NCBI RefSeq assembly: GCF_022682495.2
Contig: NC_071392.1
Location: 133,671,318 to 133,735,317 of the forward strand
DNA from: Desmodus rotundus
Taxonomy: Eukaryota > Chordata > Mammalia > Chiroptera > Phyllostomidae
Length of the DNA stretch: 64,000 nucleotides
Direction: 5' to 3'
Part shown: one piece after another, positions 45,605-57,376 of the stretch
Numbering within the stretch: the stretch's first letter is position 1
Layout of the letters: each line of letters opens with the position of its first letter
Position numbers and translations under genes: made by a program
The notes under the pieces: model-generated
The model's database searches: none
What the model was told of the DNA's origin: nothing
Seen by the model: only the letters and a program-made list of their open reading frames with translations

Positions 45605-45840
45605 AAAGAGTTTCATGCTTAAGAAAGTGTTTACCATAGATAAATGCTTAGCATGGATGTAAACTCATTAAATCTACTACAAAGTAGATGTTACCATTAT
45701 CCTAGTTTATAGGAAGAAAAGAGTGAAGCACAAAGAGGTTAAGCAGTTCTTCTACAGTTATACAACTGGTAAGTGGTGGAACTACAGCCAGGCAATCTGG
45801 CCCTAAAATCTGCTACACTCTCAACCACCAGGCTCTACTT
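45605..45840 (-). mobile_element. MIR SINE
   Basis: Reversed MIR with 'gcttagcatggatgtaaactcattaaatc', 'tagatgttaccattatcc', 'gaagcacaaagaggttaagcagttc' and 'caactggtaagtggtggaact'. A further MIR-like scrap (tttaatccccatgatggaag, then cccattttactaatgg) follows at 45843-45890. Confidence 0.7.
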
Positions 45841-46149
45841 CATTTAATCCCCATGATGGAAGTATTGCTTTCCCATTTTACTAATGGTGAGTTACCTAGA
45901 ATTCCAACTGATCTCTGTCCAGATCTAAAACCCATACTGCTTGCCTTAAGCTTGCCTGTGTCCCACCTGCCTCCTATTATTCAGCTGTATAAGCACCAGG
46001 ATAGACTTGGTCCATCACTCACCATAGTTGCCTTTATCAAACCAAGTACTTTTAATTCAGTACAGACATAAACAAAAGAAAAAAATCCATCTTTATCATG
46101 GAACTTGTTGAGAGGCAGGAAAGTACAATGGTTAGTTGACCTTATACCA

Positions 46150-46310
46150 ATAACAGCAAACATTTATTAAGACCCTTCAGCAAACTACACATCATTCTGG
46201 GAGCCCTCCATGCATTAGCTTGTTGAAGTCTCATAAACAATTCATGAGGCTGGCACAACTCTTCCTCCCTCTGCACAGATAGCTGTCTCAGAAAGGCTAA
46301 GAGAAGTAGG
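46150..46310 (-). mobile_element. MIR SINE
   Basis: Reversed MIR: 'acagcaaacatttattaagac', 'agccctccatgcattagctt', 'gtctcataaacaattcatgagg' and 'agaaaggctaagagaagta'. It is diverged. Confidence 0.6.
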
Positions 46311-47930
46311 ATGGGGGAGGAGGTCTTGCAGTTGTTTCTCTCAGCAGCTCCTGCTCTTCAACTACCAGAACTGAGAACAGATGAAGTGACAAGTCATACC
46401 TCCAGTTCACTCACAAAAATGCAGATGAGCTGTGTTGCATGTGTTGGAGAGAAATCAAGGCAGGGGAGGTAGATTATTCGGAGGAAACCAGTAGTGACCC
46501 CAGGGATGCCCAGAGGTGAAAAAGCAAAGAAAAGGTATTCCCCAGACTTCCCAAAAGAGCTGTAGTACCAGGTTATCGGAAACCCTGTGGGCTTCCTGAA
46601 GGACTGGTGTGGCAAATATGTTAATGCCCACCAGTGTGCCCCCTATAGGGTAGCACTCCACTCCAATGTGCCTCAAGGGACATAAACCTTCAGCATTATT
46701 TACTATGCATTCCCAATAGTGTTGCTAATAAAAGAAGGCATTTCAACTTGTTGCCACATTATTTTTTCTATATTATTGCAACCATTTGTTTTTTTACTGT
46801 GGCATAAAGAAAAGGTTTTACCCTTTTGGCAAGTAGCCTTTTGGTTTCCTTTATTTAAAAATGTGAAAGACTGTGGCTCATTAAGAACTGTTAGTCACTA
46901 TGATGTGCCTAATGGTGCATTATGTCTTAAGTGCTGATTTTGCTGTCACTTAATTGAAATTTATTCTAATACATCTTCATTAGAGTATTTGGAAATGTAA
47001 TGGGCAGGGCTGCCCCACTGAATAAATAGCAAAGGTGTGGGTTGAAACTGATAATCTGTATATATCATAAAGAGAATTATACTATAATTCTCAGTGAAAT
47101 AATATTCTATAAATGAGCACATACCTCAGTAAGGTAATATTCTATGTATGTATGATTCTATACATTATATACATGCTGCTGGTACCCCATCCAGTTCCAC
47201 TTTACCAGGCCACATACCATCCCCTAGTGGTGGTGGCTAACAGTTTTCCACTGCCTCCTACTCTAGAGAATTGCACTCTGCCAAAAGGGAAGTTACCTCA
47301 CCAGAGGATTATGAGCTGGGCTTATATTGACACAGCTGATGGCTGTGTCAACAACTTGACTTCAAAGGTGGGCAAGGAGCTTTGAGGAGGGCACAGGGAG
47401 TATGCAATCCACAAAGGAAGTATCAGGAAGGATGTTTACCAAAGTGTTGATGGCCCACATGCCTGGGAGGCCAGATTCTTTATTCACTTCTTTATGCTTC
47501 CTATACTTTTGAAGGATTTTTTTGTAACAAATATGTAATGTTTTTGCAAAAAGGACAATGAAGATATATCAAAGAAAGAAGTCATTGTATTTGACTCCCT
47601 CATTTCACAGATGAGCAAATTAGACCTCGGGCAGAGCTCACAGACTTGGGTCTCAGACCTGTCTGCAGTGTGAACACAGTGCAATGGCCCACCCAGCCCT
47701 AGGGATGTAGAGGACGTCATCAACAACAACTGTAGCTCAGAGCAGTTGAGGGACACACCAGGCTGTGAGGCCCCCTAGAGGAAAAGAAGGAGCATGGTAC
47801 CTGGATCCATTAGCTTATTTCTTTGACACCCGTGTCAAAGAACAAGGGTGTAATCATTTCCATAGGTCTCAAACACTAAAGAGAGTTATGTAACAAACAT
47901 TCAAAAAAGTTAATAAAGTGCACCAGTCTG
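46311..47930. other. Non-coding stretch, at most a weak MIR scrap
   Basis: A weak MIR-like scrap may lie at 47590-47700 ('catttcacagatgagcaaa'). No gene or other repeat is recognised. Confidence 0.4.
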
Positions 47931-47934
47931 AGGT

Positions 47935-48118
47935 ATAAGCTCACTGACTTTTTTTTACATAAATATACATCTATGTAAGCACCACCTAGATCAGGATAGA
48001 GAATATTTCCAGATCCCGTAACTTTTGCTCATGCCCCTACTCAGAAAATAACAGCACATACCCTCACCCTGTCTCAACATAATATAATTACTGCTTTGAA
48101 TGCTATATCATCAATTAG
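47935..48118 (-). mobile_element. Old L1 3' UTR fragment
   Basis: 'tttacataaatatacatctatg', 'agcaccacctagatcaggataga' and 'tttccagatcccgtaacttttgctcatgcccct' (in pieces) follow an antisense old L1 3' UTR. It is interrupted by the VES SINE at 48130. Confidence 0.5.
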
Positions 48119-48129
48119 TGTTTTTTAAA

Positions 48130-48358
48130 TATTATTTATTTATTTATTTAGCTTTAAAGATTTTATTTATTTATTTTTAGACAGAGGGGAAGGGAAGGAG
48201 AAAGAAAGGGAGAGAAACCTCAGTGTGTGGTCACTCTTACACACCCCCTACTGGGGACCTGGCCTGCAACCCAGGCATGTGCCCTGACTGGGAATCAAAC
48301 TGGCAACACTTGGTTGGCAGGCCATCTCTCAATCCACTGAGCCACACCAGCCAGGGCT
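48130..48358 (-). mobile_element. VES SINE, minus strand
   Basis: This is the best preserved minus-strand VES here: (TTTA)n-rich tail, 'gacagaggggaagggaagg', 'gagaaacctcagtgtgtgg', 'gccctgactgggaatcaaac' and the head 'ccactgagccacaccagcca'. Target duplications are not clear. 48359-48790 contains unassigned sequence. Confidence 0.9.
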
Positions 48359-48789
48359 AGTTTTGTTTGAACTTAAACTTCATTGTTATGTCAATTTCCC
48401 CAGGAGGCAAGGTTGAAATAGAGATTTGCACTCACGAAGATTTTTAAGAAGCATTCTTGGTATTGGTACCTGTGAGGGTGAAAGAATTGGGGAAAAGCTA
48501 GACTGGGATACATTCACAAGTTCTCAGGCAGTTCCACAGGGACCTCTGGGGTGGGGATGGTCCTGCAGAATGGCCCTATGTTGGAGCCAGGGAGCAAATT
48601 TTACACCCCATATTGACCAATGGTGAGATGTTGGACTGCCTCCAGAAATATGTTGTGATATTGGGCAAGATGGCTCTCTTTAGCCAGGGCAACAGCAGAG
48701 GAGAGAGAGGCTCAGCTATAAGCTTTGAACACTCCCAACCCTCGGGGGCAATGAATGCTTTAGTCCTAAAGTTTCAGAGAATCTGGATG

Positions 48790-49025
48790 GTGCATCAGTA
48801 TATTCATGTAAATAAATATACATAGTATGTGCACTCTGTGTGTGGCTTTCTTCTCCCAACATAATTTCTAGGGGATCTGTTTGTGCTGCGGCATGGAACA
48901 TTCATTCTTACTGATGAGTAGTATTCCACTGAATGATATGGCACAATTTATTTATCTATTCTACTATTGATAAGCAGTTGGTTTGTTTCTGATTTTAGAC
49001 CATTGTAAGTAAAGCTGCTATACAT
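48790..49025 (-). mobile_element. Old L1 ORF2 3'-end fragment
   Basis: 'gagtagtattccactgaat', 'tttatttatctattctactattga', 'gtttgtttctgattttagacc' and 'gtaaagctgctatacatac' match the reversed end of L1 ORF2, heavily mutated. Confidence 0.6.
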
Positions 49026-49029
49026 ACCT

Positions 49030-50500
49030 TTTTAAGCAGCTTTTTTGAGATATATTATAGTTCATACACCACACAATTCACCCATTAAAGTATGCAAAAT
49101 CAATGGTTTTGAGTATATTCATAGGTATGTGCAACCATCACCACAGTCAATTTTAGAACATTTTCATCACCTCTAAAATAAATCTTATACTCTTTAGCTA
49201 CCACTCTTCTATTCCCCTCTCAGCCTTCAGCAACTGCTAATCTACTTGTCTCTATGGTTTTGCCTTTTCTGGACATTTCATATAAATGGAATTATATATG
49301 TGGTTTTTGATGACTGACTTCTGTTACTTAGCCTAATATTTTCAAGGTTCCTCCATGTCATGGCATATATCAATACTTCACTCCTTTTTTGACCAAATAA
49401 CTTTTCATTGTATGGATATACCACATTTTATTTAGCCATTCACGAGTTGATGGATTTTTAGGTTGTTTACATTTTTTGCTATTACGAATAGTGCTGCTAC
49501 AAACATCTATATATAAGTTTTTGTGTGGTCATATGGTTTCATTTCTCTTGGGTATATATTTAAAGAGTAGAATTGCTGGTTATATGGTAACGCTATGTTA
49601 ACTTTTTCAGGAAGTGCCAGGCTATTTTCCAAAGTAGATTTACATCCTCACCAACACTTGTCCTTGTTTGTCTTTTTTTATTCTAGTTCTCCTAGAGGGT
49701 GTAAAGTGGTAGCTCACTATGGTTTTGTTATCAAGCATATTTTCATGTGTATATTGGACATTCTTATTTTTTAACTGAATTGTTTAATTTTTATTACTGA
49801 GTTATATGAGTGTTTTAATATTCTAGATACAAGTCCCTTATCACATATGTGATTTGCAATTATTTTCTCTCATTCTGTGAGGTGTCTTCTCACCTTCTTC
49901 ATAACATCCTTTGAGGAACAATAGTTTTTAATTTTGATGAAGCCCAATTTACCTATTCTTTTTATTTTGATGTTTGTGCTTTTGTGTTATATCTAAAAAA
50001 TCTACAGAAAAATCTACAGCAAGGTCATGTAGATTTACCCTTATGTTTTCTTCTAAGAGCTTTATAGTTTTACCTCTTACAGTTAGGACTTTGATCCATT
50101 TTGAGTTAATTTTTGTATATGGTATAATGTAAAGGTCTAACTTCCATCTTTTGAATGTGATTATCCAATTGCCCATACATCGTTTGTTGAAAAGACTATA
50201 CTTTCCTTATTGGATGGTATTGGCACCCTTGCCGAAAATCAGTGGAGCATAGAATTGAGAAAATTCTCAATTCTATTTCATTGAACTATAGATCAATCCT
50301 TGCCAGTACCACACTGTCCTGATACCTGTTGCTTTGTAGGAAATTTTGAAATGGAGAAGTGTGAGGTTTAATATGTATTTTTTGCGGAAAAAATATCTAA
50401 TCATTGCTCTTGAATTTATGCCTAAGAGTGAAATTGCTGGTATATATATGTTTAGTTTTAGTAGAAATTGCAAACGCGGTTTATAGGAATTGTTTCTAAT
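49030..50500 (-). mobile_element. Old L1 fragment (3' UTR and ORF2 C-terminal part)
   Basis: The antisense 3' UTR (49030-49290: 'ttttttgagatatattatag', 'gcaaccatcaccacagtcaa') leads into the ORF2 C-terminal region. A frame at 50176-49949 reads [29 protein letters not shown], an L1 ORF2 signature. It is older than L1 B-D and 5'-truncated near 50500. A perfect short palindrome interrupts it at 50249-50276. Confidence 0.8.
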
Positions 50501-50519
50501 AACATATAAATGAGGTTAT

Positions 50520-51185
50520 GCAAATCAATTCAATTGGAATCAAACAAACACCTAGTCGATATTAAAACTGTTTTTATGTTTTGATAGTGAGAAGTAACCT
50601 TAGTCCCACAAAGCTTTTTTTTAATGACTTTTTGGCTAACAAGCTTCTAAGGAGGCAGTGATTCCTGGAAAGCAAAATCCTCCATGAAAAGGGCCTCAGG
50701 TTGCCTAAAGACCTTGTCCTGAGAAAGCATATAGCGATTTCATCAAGAAAATATCAACCAGAGAAGAAGCCACAGTTGGCACCCAACTGGAGTTCCTCCA
50801 CTGGCTAAGACATCTAAAATTAAAGAATCTTTGGGCAAATTACAAAAATTGCCTCTATGGAGAAGTGACTGGTGTCCCCACTGGATATACCAATTAGCAA
50901 AAAATTCCCCTTTGTCTGGTGCCCCAGCCCCATCCCTTAACTCAGGGTTGGTGGACAGAGCCAGGCAAGCCTGGATCTCAGCCTCTGCTGTACTCAGGAA
51001 TCTACCAAGAGACTGTCCTGCTCTGACTGTGGTGGTTGTCAACAAGGGGCAAGAACCAAATCAAAATGTGAAGGGTGTTGGTAACCAACCCCAAGCACAC
51101 AAGTGGATACTATAGACAAAGCTACCTTTCTTGCCCACTGCTTTTTGGGCATGCACTTGGCAGTTTTGGCCAATGGTATAGGCTG
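50520..51185. other. Unassigned stretch with a 94-codon open frame
   Basis: A frame at 50831-51115 is open but shows no recognisable motif. The segment might be a decayed retrocopy of an unknown mRNA, but nothing visible supports that. Confidence 0.3.
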
Positions 51186-51189
51186 CCTT

Positions 51190-51620
51190 AGTTTGAGTTT
51201 CCCCCAAAAGGAGCCTGAGATAGGATTTGAATTCAGGTGGTTTGTTTGGGAGCTGATTCCAGAAAACCCTGTATGGAAGTGATAAAAGTCAGATAGGAAG
51301 GAAGCTAATGTGTATTAGTGAGCATTTTACCACAGTGGCACCTTGGGCTTAATTCCCCCAGGACTGTCTGAGAGTCTGTGGATAATTGTCCCTCTGAAAG
51401 GTCAGGACATTGGAATGTTTTTTCACTAATTCTTACCCCTCATTGGTGAGGGTCACTCCTGGGATGTTAACTACCTGGCACTTGTGGTCTGCCTCATACA
51501 TTATGAAGGAAGCTCAGTGTGTGAGGGAACTGTCTGCAGGCCACCTCAGGGGTATGTATAAGAGAATATGGACAGCATATCCACAGCATTTGCTTCACTC
51601 TCAAAACTCATAATTCCAAT
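51190..51620. repeat. Unassigned interspersed repeat, copy 3
   Basis: 'cccccaaaaggagcctgagatagg', 'ggtttgtttgggagctgattccagaaaa' (in pieces), 'ggaaggaagctaatgtgtattagtgagca' and 'ggtcactcctgggatgttaacta' match 41400-41600 and, for the last part, window positions 25-80. The family is not named. Confidence 0.45.
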
Positions 51621-52655
51621 TTTCTCCTGCTCATCATGGGCCTACTAGCTAAACCATTCAGATTATAACAGAACAACATGTGGGACCTTGACCATAATTT
51701 ATGGTCCCTCCTCTATCACCCCAGAGATTGAGGGAGGGATGGAGAGAATGGGAAAATGTTGATGCAGAAATGCAAAGGCCAAAGCTGGAAGCAGATAAAC
51801 TGTGCTTGAATGAATTGCTTGTTCTCAGGAGAGAAGGAACTTTATTAGAATGGTTAATTTAATCTCACATGTTGCAAAAGCCAAAGATCACCCTGCAAAA
51901 ATTATTACTTGTTTAGGGTGTTGCAGAGTGGAGAAATCTTCATGTGCCTCTTTTCCTTTTAATCACCAAATCCTATGACCAAGCCAAGATATTTCAAAGA
52001 AAATTGTGAGCCCCATCTGCCTGTTGGGGTCATGCTGAGACAAAGGCAAGATTCTTGCTGGCAGATATTCCTGGCCAGGAGACCCTTAATCCAGTCCAAT
52101 TGATTTTAACACATTTGTTGCCAAGTTGCATAGACATTCTCCATCTTTGAAGATGCTACACCAAAAAGATCTTTTTTGCTTGTTATCAGCTTACTTAGTT
52201 TTAGATTTAGATATAGCTTGTATGTCATATAAATCTAGGCTAGATGAGGAAAAAATCTCTCCAGGGATCCATCTAATTTATAAATAAATAGGTTATGCAG
52301 CTTGAAGGATTGTGAAATGGAGCCCTCTGTGATTCCATGTGGTGGCATCATACAGGAACTCATTTGGAAAACAAAGAGAATTTAGGGAACAAGAGGGTGT
52401 ATACATCACAAAGTAATTCTTGAGGTCATAAGTCACTTTGAAAGGAACCCTTTGAAAACTTTTGCTATCTATAAAACTTCTTGAGCGAGTTTCAATCAGT
52501 TGAGCCAACTCAGTTGGGCTGAAAATCATGCAACAACTGCTAAAGTTAACATATCCTCAACAGTGCCTCAGGCTGACAGGTAGAAAAACTGTAGGAATGA
52601 GCCAACAATGCTAAGGTTTAGAGTAAAGAAAGAAAAATTAGCTGAATCCTAATTC
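51621..52655. other. Non-coding stretch, nothing recognised
   Basis: No repeat family, RNA gene or convincing frame is visible here. Confidence 0.4.
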
Positions 52656-52666
52656 AGAAAAGTTTG

Positions 52667-52887
52667 CTCTGGCTGGTGTGGCTCAGTAGATCCAGCACCG
52701 ACCTGTGAACCTAAAGGCCACTGGTTTGATTCCCAGTTGCTGCAAATGCCTGGGCCGTGGGCCAGGTCCCCACTTGGGGCGTGTGACAGGCAACTGATGG
52801 ATGTATCTCATTGATGTTTTGCTCCCTCTCTTTCTCCCTCCCTTCCCCTCTCTCTCTAAAATAAATAAATTAATCTCTTTTTAAAAA
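52667..52887 (+). mobile_element. VES SINE, plus strand
   Basis: The tRNA-like head 'ggctggtgtggctcagtag' (A box) and 'ccactggtttgattccca' (B box) are followed by the VES body 'gtgacaggcaactgatggatg', a 'ctccctctctttctccctcc' pyrimidine run and an AATAAATAAA tail. It has a perfect 11-bp target duplication, agaaaagtttg, at 52656-52666 and 52888-52898. Confidence 0.9.
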
Positions 52888-53329
52888 AGAAAAGTTTGAG
52901 GACATTTCTGCAGATGATCTCAGAAACACACTCAAAAGTCCATTAAATTCTATAATAAATACCCTTAGAAAGATATTCAGGATTCTCAATAGTTAGCCAA
53001 CTGTTTCCTCATGTACATATATTTGATACTTAACCTAAAGCTGAAGTTTAATGTATCTAGGATTGTAAAGCTTGATGCTTCAGTTGGTACTATGATCACC
53101 TGCTAAGTTATAAAGGGTAGACTTCCTCAAGACAGCATTAGTAAATTAGTCAAATATAAGGAATAATTACTGTCATTTTAAAGGTCATATAAAGTTTTCT
53201 TTTGAGAAACAAGTTTTAGAGGATGCTTATAAAAGAGACACAGTAAAGACAAAACTTACCATATATTCTAGTCTTCTGTTACTGTCTTTGTAATTCAATC
53301 ATTCAACAAAGTAAAATTTGCAGTTAAAT

Positions 53330-53430
53330 TCATGCATTCATTCAACAAAGATTTGCAGGAGTTCTCTGCCAGATTCTCTGCTGGACACTAATAATATAAC
53401 TATGCTGAAGAGAGCTGGGTTCCTCCTACC
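53330..53430 (-). mobile_element. L2 3'-end fragment
   Basis: 'cattcattcaacaaagatttgcagga', 'ctgccagattctctgctggacac' and 'agagagctgggttcctcc' resemble the reversed L2 3' end. The match is short. Confidence 0.45.
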
Positions 53431-53439
53431 CCTTTAACC

Positions 53440-56100
53440 TTAACATCTTGGACACAGGTAACAAGTGAGCTATTTGATATTATGTATGGATGCTCATTAT
53501 TTTAAAAAGTATTATTTAAAAACAAAAAATATTTTTAATAGTTAAAAATCAGAAGGATCAAAAGCAAAGATGTTGATGCTGGTTCTGAAGAGGGAGTAAG
53601 CAAGCTTGTGAATTTCTAGGTACTGAACGCCATCCTTCCCCCCCATAGCAAGTCTCCAGGTGAACCAAGGAAACACCTAGCATTTCTCACCTATATAACA
53701 GGCAAGAAATGATACCTAACTCATAGGGGTTTTGCAGGGTATATGTGCAAAATGGTTAGCTTGGTGGAAGCCATGATTAACACCAACTGATGTGACCCAT
53801 TGTAACATAGTTAACTCACATAGCACAGTGTTTGGCACTAGAAGCAGTCTATTGATATTGATTTATTTCTCTTGACACACACATACACACACAACCTTAA
53901 GCCAGGGTCTCCAAAATGGGGAATGCATGACAATCCATGGCACAAAGAAAAGATAGCACTTTTATTTATAAGTTTTTATATAAAAATGGCAAAATGATTC
54001 AGATTTATTGAAATCACACATTAACACTAGTGCCCTTTTTTTCATGTGTGTCAGAGTTTTACATTCTTGATGCCTGAAGTACCCCAGGTAAAGTGGGAAT
54101 CTCACCACTCCAAAGAGCTGACAGCAACACCCTTGCTTGGTGGCTGTACAGCTACTGTAATAAAAAAGGGCACTTTTGTGAATGCTATTAAATGAATATA
54201 TAGATCATATAAATCTAGCTTTAACTAAATTAACACTCCCAATTTGGGAAAGTAGCTTCAAATATCCTAGCCAAGAATCATGAATTAAAGATAATCCTAA
54301 TATCACAAGGAGAAAGAAACCCCCAAAATGGCAGAACTGACCCTTTCAATTCCATTATCCCTCATTAGCTTCATTACAAGGTTAACATAGTGATTCAATG
54401 AGTATAAGAATTCATCCAAAAATATTAAAATAATAAAGAAGTCTACTGGAAATAAAAATATACAATCATTATCATTGACAATGAATCTAACTCTATGTTT
54501 ATGTTGTGGTTTGAAAATAGCTAATGGTCCTGTAAAACCATGGTGAAAACCAAGACGTACACAGTGAGCATTCAGCATATCAAAGCAAGTGTCTGCAACT
54601 TTTATAGCAGTGTTTAAAGTTGTGAGATATTCATCCCAGTATGTTATGAAAGTTTCACTCAGCTTAATGAAAAATTTTGATGTTTTTAAATAAGGAAAAA
54701 CAAAAGGCTACTTATCGTTGAGTAAACCCTTTTCTTTATGCCACAATAAAAATGACTGCAATTATAGAGAATGATATGGAAGCAAGTAAAAATGCCTTGG
54801 TTTATTAACAGCACTATTAGAAATACATAGTAAACAATGCTGAAGACTTAAAGACATTTACTTTAGAATAAATTATGCCTCAAAAATTTGTCTTTGAGTT
54901 GAATGAAAGTATAGATATTTCCTACATGTATTACTTTGTAGGGTTTGCTAGATTCAATATTAATAATGAAACACACTAAAGGTCATTTTTATGAGCCACT
55001 AAATGATCATATTCTCTATAGTAAGAGACTAAAAATAATATTTAGTGAGGAAAACTGTAAATGTAATCACTAATGGAATGGCTGAATTACTGAATTTTTT
55101 AGAAAAGAATTCTGATAAAGTTTACAAGGAAAGCACAACACATAAAATGCATGTAGTGTGTCATTCTTAGCAAGCTAGTGCAGCATCGTGTTGAAGCAAA
55201 AAAAATAATAAAACAATGCAACAGGATGTCTTTTATGATGTTAAATTTATAAATAGAAGACTTCAAAAGTAGGGTTGAACCTTGACCACATTTTTGTAGT
55301 GAGCATGGAAATGACCATAAAAATCCTTCAAACCACACAGAGGGATAATGTACCTAAAAACACAAGGAAACTAAAAGGTTTCCAGACTTGTGGACCTTTC
55401 TGTGACAAGAAGTAGCTGTCACTAGTATGTGACCTCAGACATATTTTTCAAATAAATAAACACACAATCTGTTCCTTTAGGGTAAAAAATAAAAGAATCC
55501 CCTTTACCTAACAAGGAAAGAAAACGAATAACTGCTTTAAAAAAAAATCAGATGCTATGATGGAGCTCTTTGAAAAGTATATGTTTGGAAATGTTTTTAT
55601 CATCATACATAGTTATTGCCCCAAACACTCATATTTACACCCTCACAAACAGAATTTCTGACATCTTCTAAACACAAAAATTGTCTTCATTCTGAGAAAA
55701 TTTTCAAAAATATAAAGATATGACATTTTTCAATTATTGTGCAAGACTGATATAGGAAAATAAGAGTTTAAATATTTTGAAAATTGAAGGATGTAATTGA
55801 AAATATGTTTAATGGCTTCATCCAGCCATTGCTGTACTTCTTTCATCTGGATATAAAAAAGATTGTGAGGTATCTTTTTTGAGACATTAAAGGCAAAATT
55901 GAAATAAATTAAACACGGACTCTGACCTTCAAATTTACCACATCGCACACAAAAATCAGTTATTCCTTAATATCATCAAATAACCATTTGGTGTTCAAAT
56001 TTCCAATTGTTATAAATGTCATAATATTTTAGTTTGTTTATTTAAATAAAGAAATAAAAATGTGCATACATTGCATTTGTTTGTTATGACTTTTAGGTCT
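53440..56100. other. AT-rich non-coding stretch, nothing recognised
   Basis: No repeat family is named. A short AC microsatellite lies at 53873-53895. Frames on the minus strand near 54303-54578 and 55730-55948 show no family motif. Confidence 0.4.
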
Positions 56101-56109
56101 TTTTTATTC

Positions 56110-57300
56110 TGTAAGTCTTTCACTCTCATTTTTTCTACTTTTCCAATTTATTTGTTGAAGAAAGTAGGTTGATTGGCTATTATGGCATCACATAGTCTGC
56201 ATTTTGCTGAGTCAATCTTCATGGTGTAGTTGATTATATTCCTTGGTCCTGTGTAGTTCCTGAAAAAATTTTTTTTGAATGACTTCAATATGACCAGCCC
56301 TGGATTCATAGCCAGAATGTGGTTAGTGATCATAACACACTCTGTGTTTTCTGTTTATAAACTTACCATTTATACATCAGTCTTTCAGAAGTAGGTTCTA
56401 TCTAGCAGAAGACTTTTGAAAGGTGAAATGAGTGTCCTCAGCCAATCCAGGATGCAGAGCATAAAGAGCAGAAGTTTCTTCAGCACATGGTCATTATGAA
56501 CAAAGGGCATATATGAATGTGGCCAGGCCCACCTAGATGCTCTGTCTTCACATTAAAAAAATAAATACAGTGGCAGTGAATATCTTGATAATGTTGCTGT
56601 TGCCAAGTTGACTCTTGAGTCATTCTGATCTATCTATTCTAGTTTTCCTCTGTGTTTGGTGCATGATTATCATTCTGGGATCTTTGCATGTTTCTGAAGA
56701 TTTCCTTCATCTCTCTTATTATGGGCTCCCTTGTTTTCAGTATGCCATGTTGTTCTCTTTCTTGGTTTACTTCCTAATTTTAGTTGAGGATGTCTTCCAG
56801 TAGCTTTATGAGAAAGGCTATATGGAAGGCAAATTTTCTTTATCTGTGTCATTAGTCTACCTTCATACTTGGTAGTTTCACTGTTATAAAGAATTTGAGG
56901 TTGGAAATCCCTTTCCTTTAAAATTTTAAAAGCATTATTCCATTGTCATTTTGCTTCTGATATTTGCTTCTAAAGCTATTTTGATTCCCAGTCATTTCTA
57001 TGAGACCTATTTTTAATTCTCTAGTAGCTTCAGTTTGTCCCTCATATTTTCACTGTGATAAAATAACATTGGACTTATAATTAAATGTTCAATTTGATAA
57101 TTCCTTCCTCAGTTCTGAAACTGATTTTCTTAAATTACATTAATATTTTTCCCTTTGATTACAGAATTGTGTTATATGAGTATTGAATCTGAACTTGTCC
57201 TCTAACTTTTTTCTATTATTTTGAGTTTTCTTGATCTAGTTTCTAGTCTATTTCCTCAACTTAATTTTCTAAATGTTCCATTAACAATTTTGTCTTTGCT
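56110..57300 (-). mobile_element. Possible very old L1/HAL1-like remnant
   Basis: Segments such as 'gaggttggaaatccctttcc', 'aaagcattattccattgtcatttt' and 'gcttctaaagctattttgattcc' resemble the reversed ORF1 region of ancient L1/HAL1 elements. No coding frame is left, and the assignment is tentative. Confidence 0.3.
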
Positions 57301-57376
57301 TTCATGTTTTTAATGATCAAAATTCAAAAAATATTTTCATTAAGAAAACTGTTCATTAAAAAAACATCATATAGAA

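Noticed and set aside
50831..51115. Possible retrocopy of an unknown mRNA
   Set aside because: The translation resembles no family I know and there is no poly(A) tail or target duplication around it.
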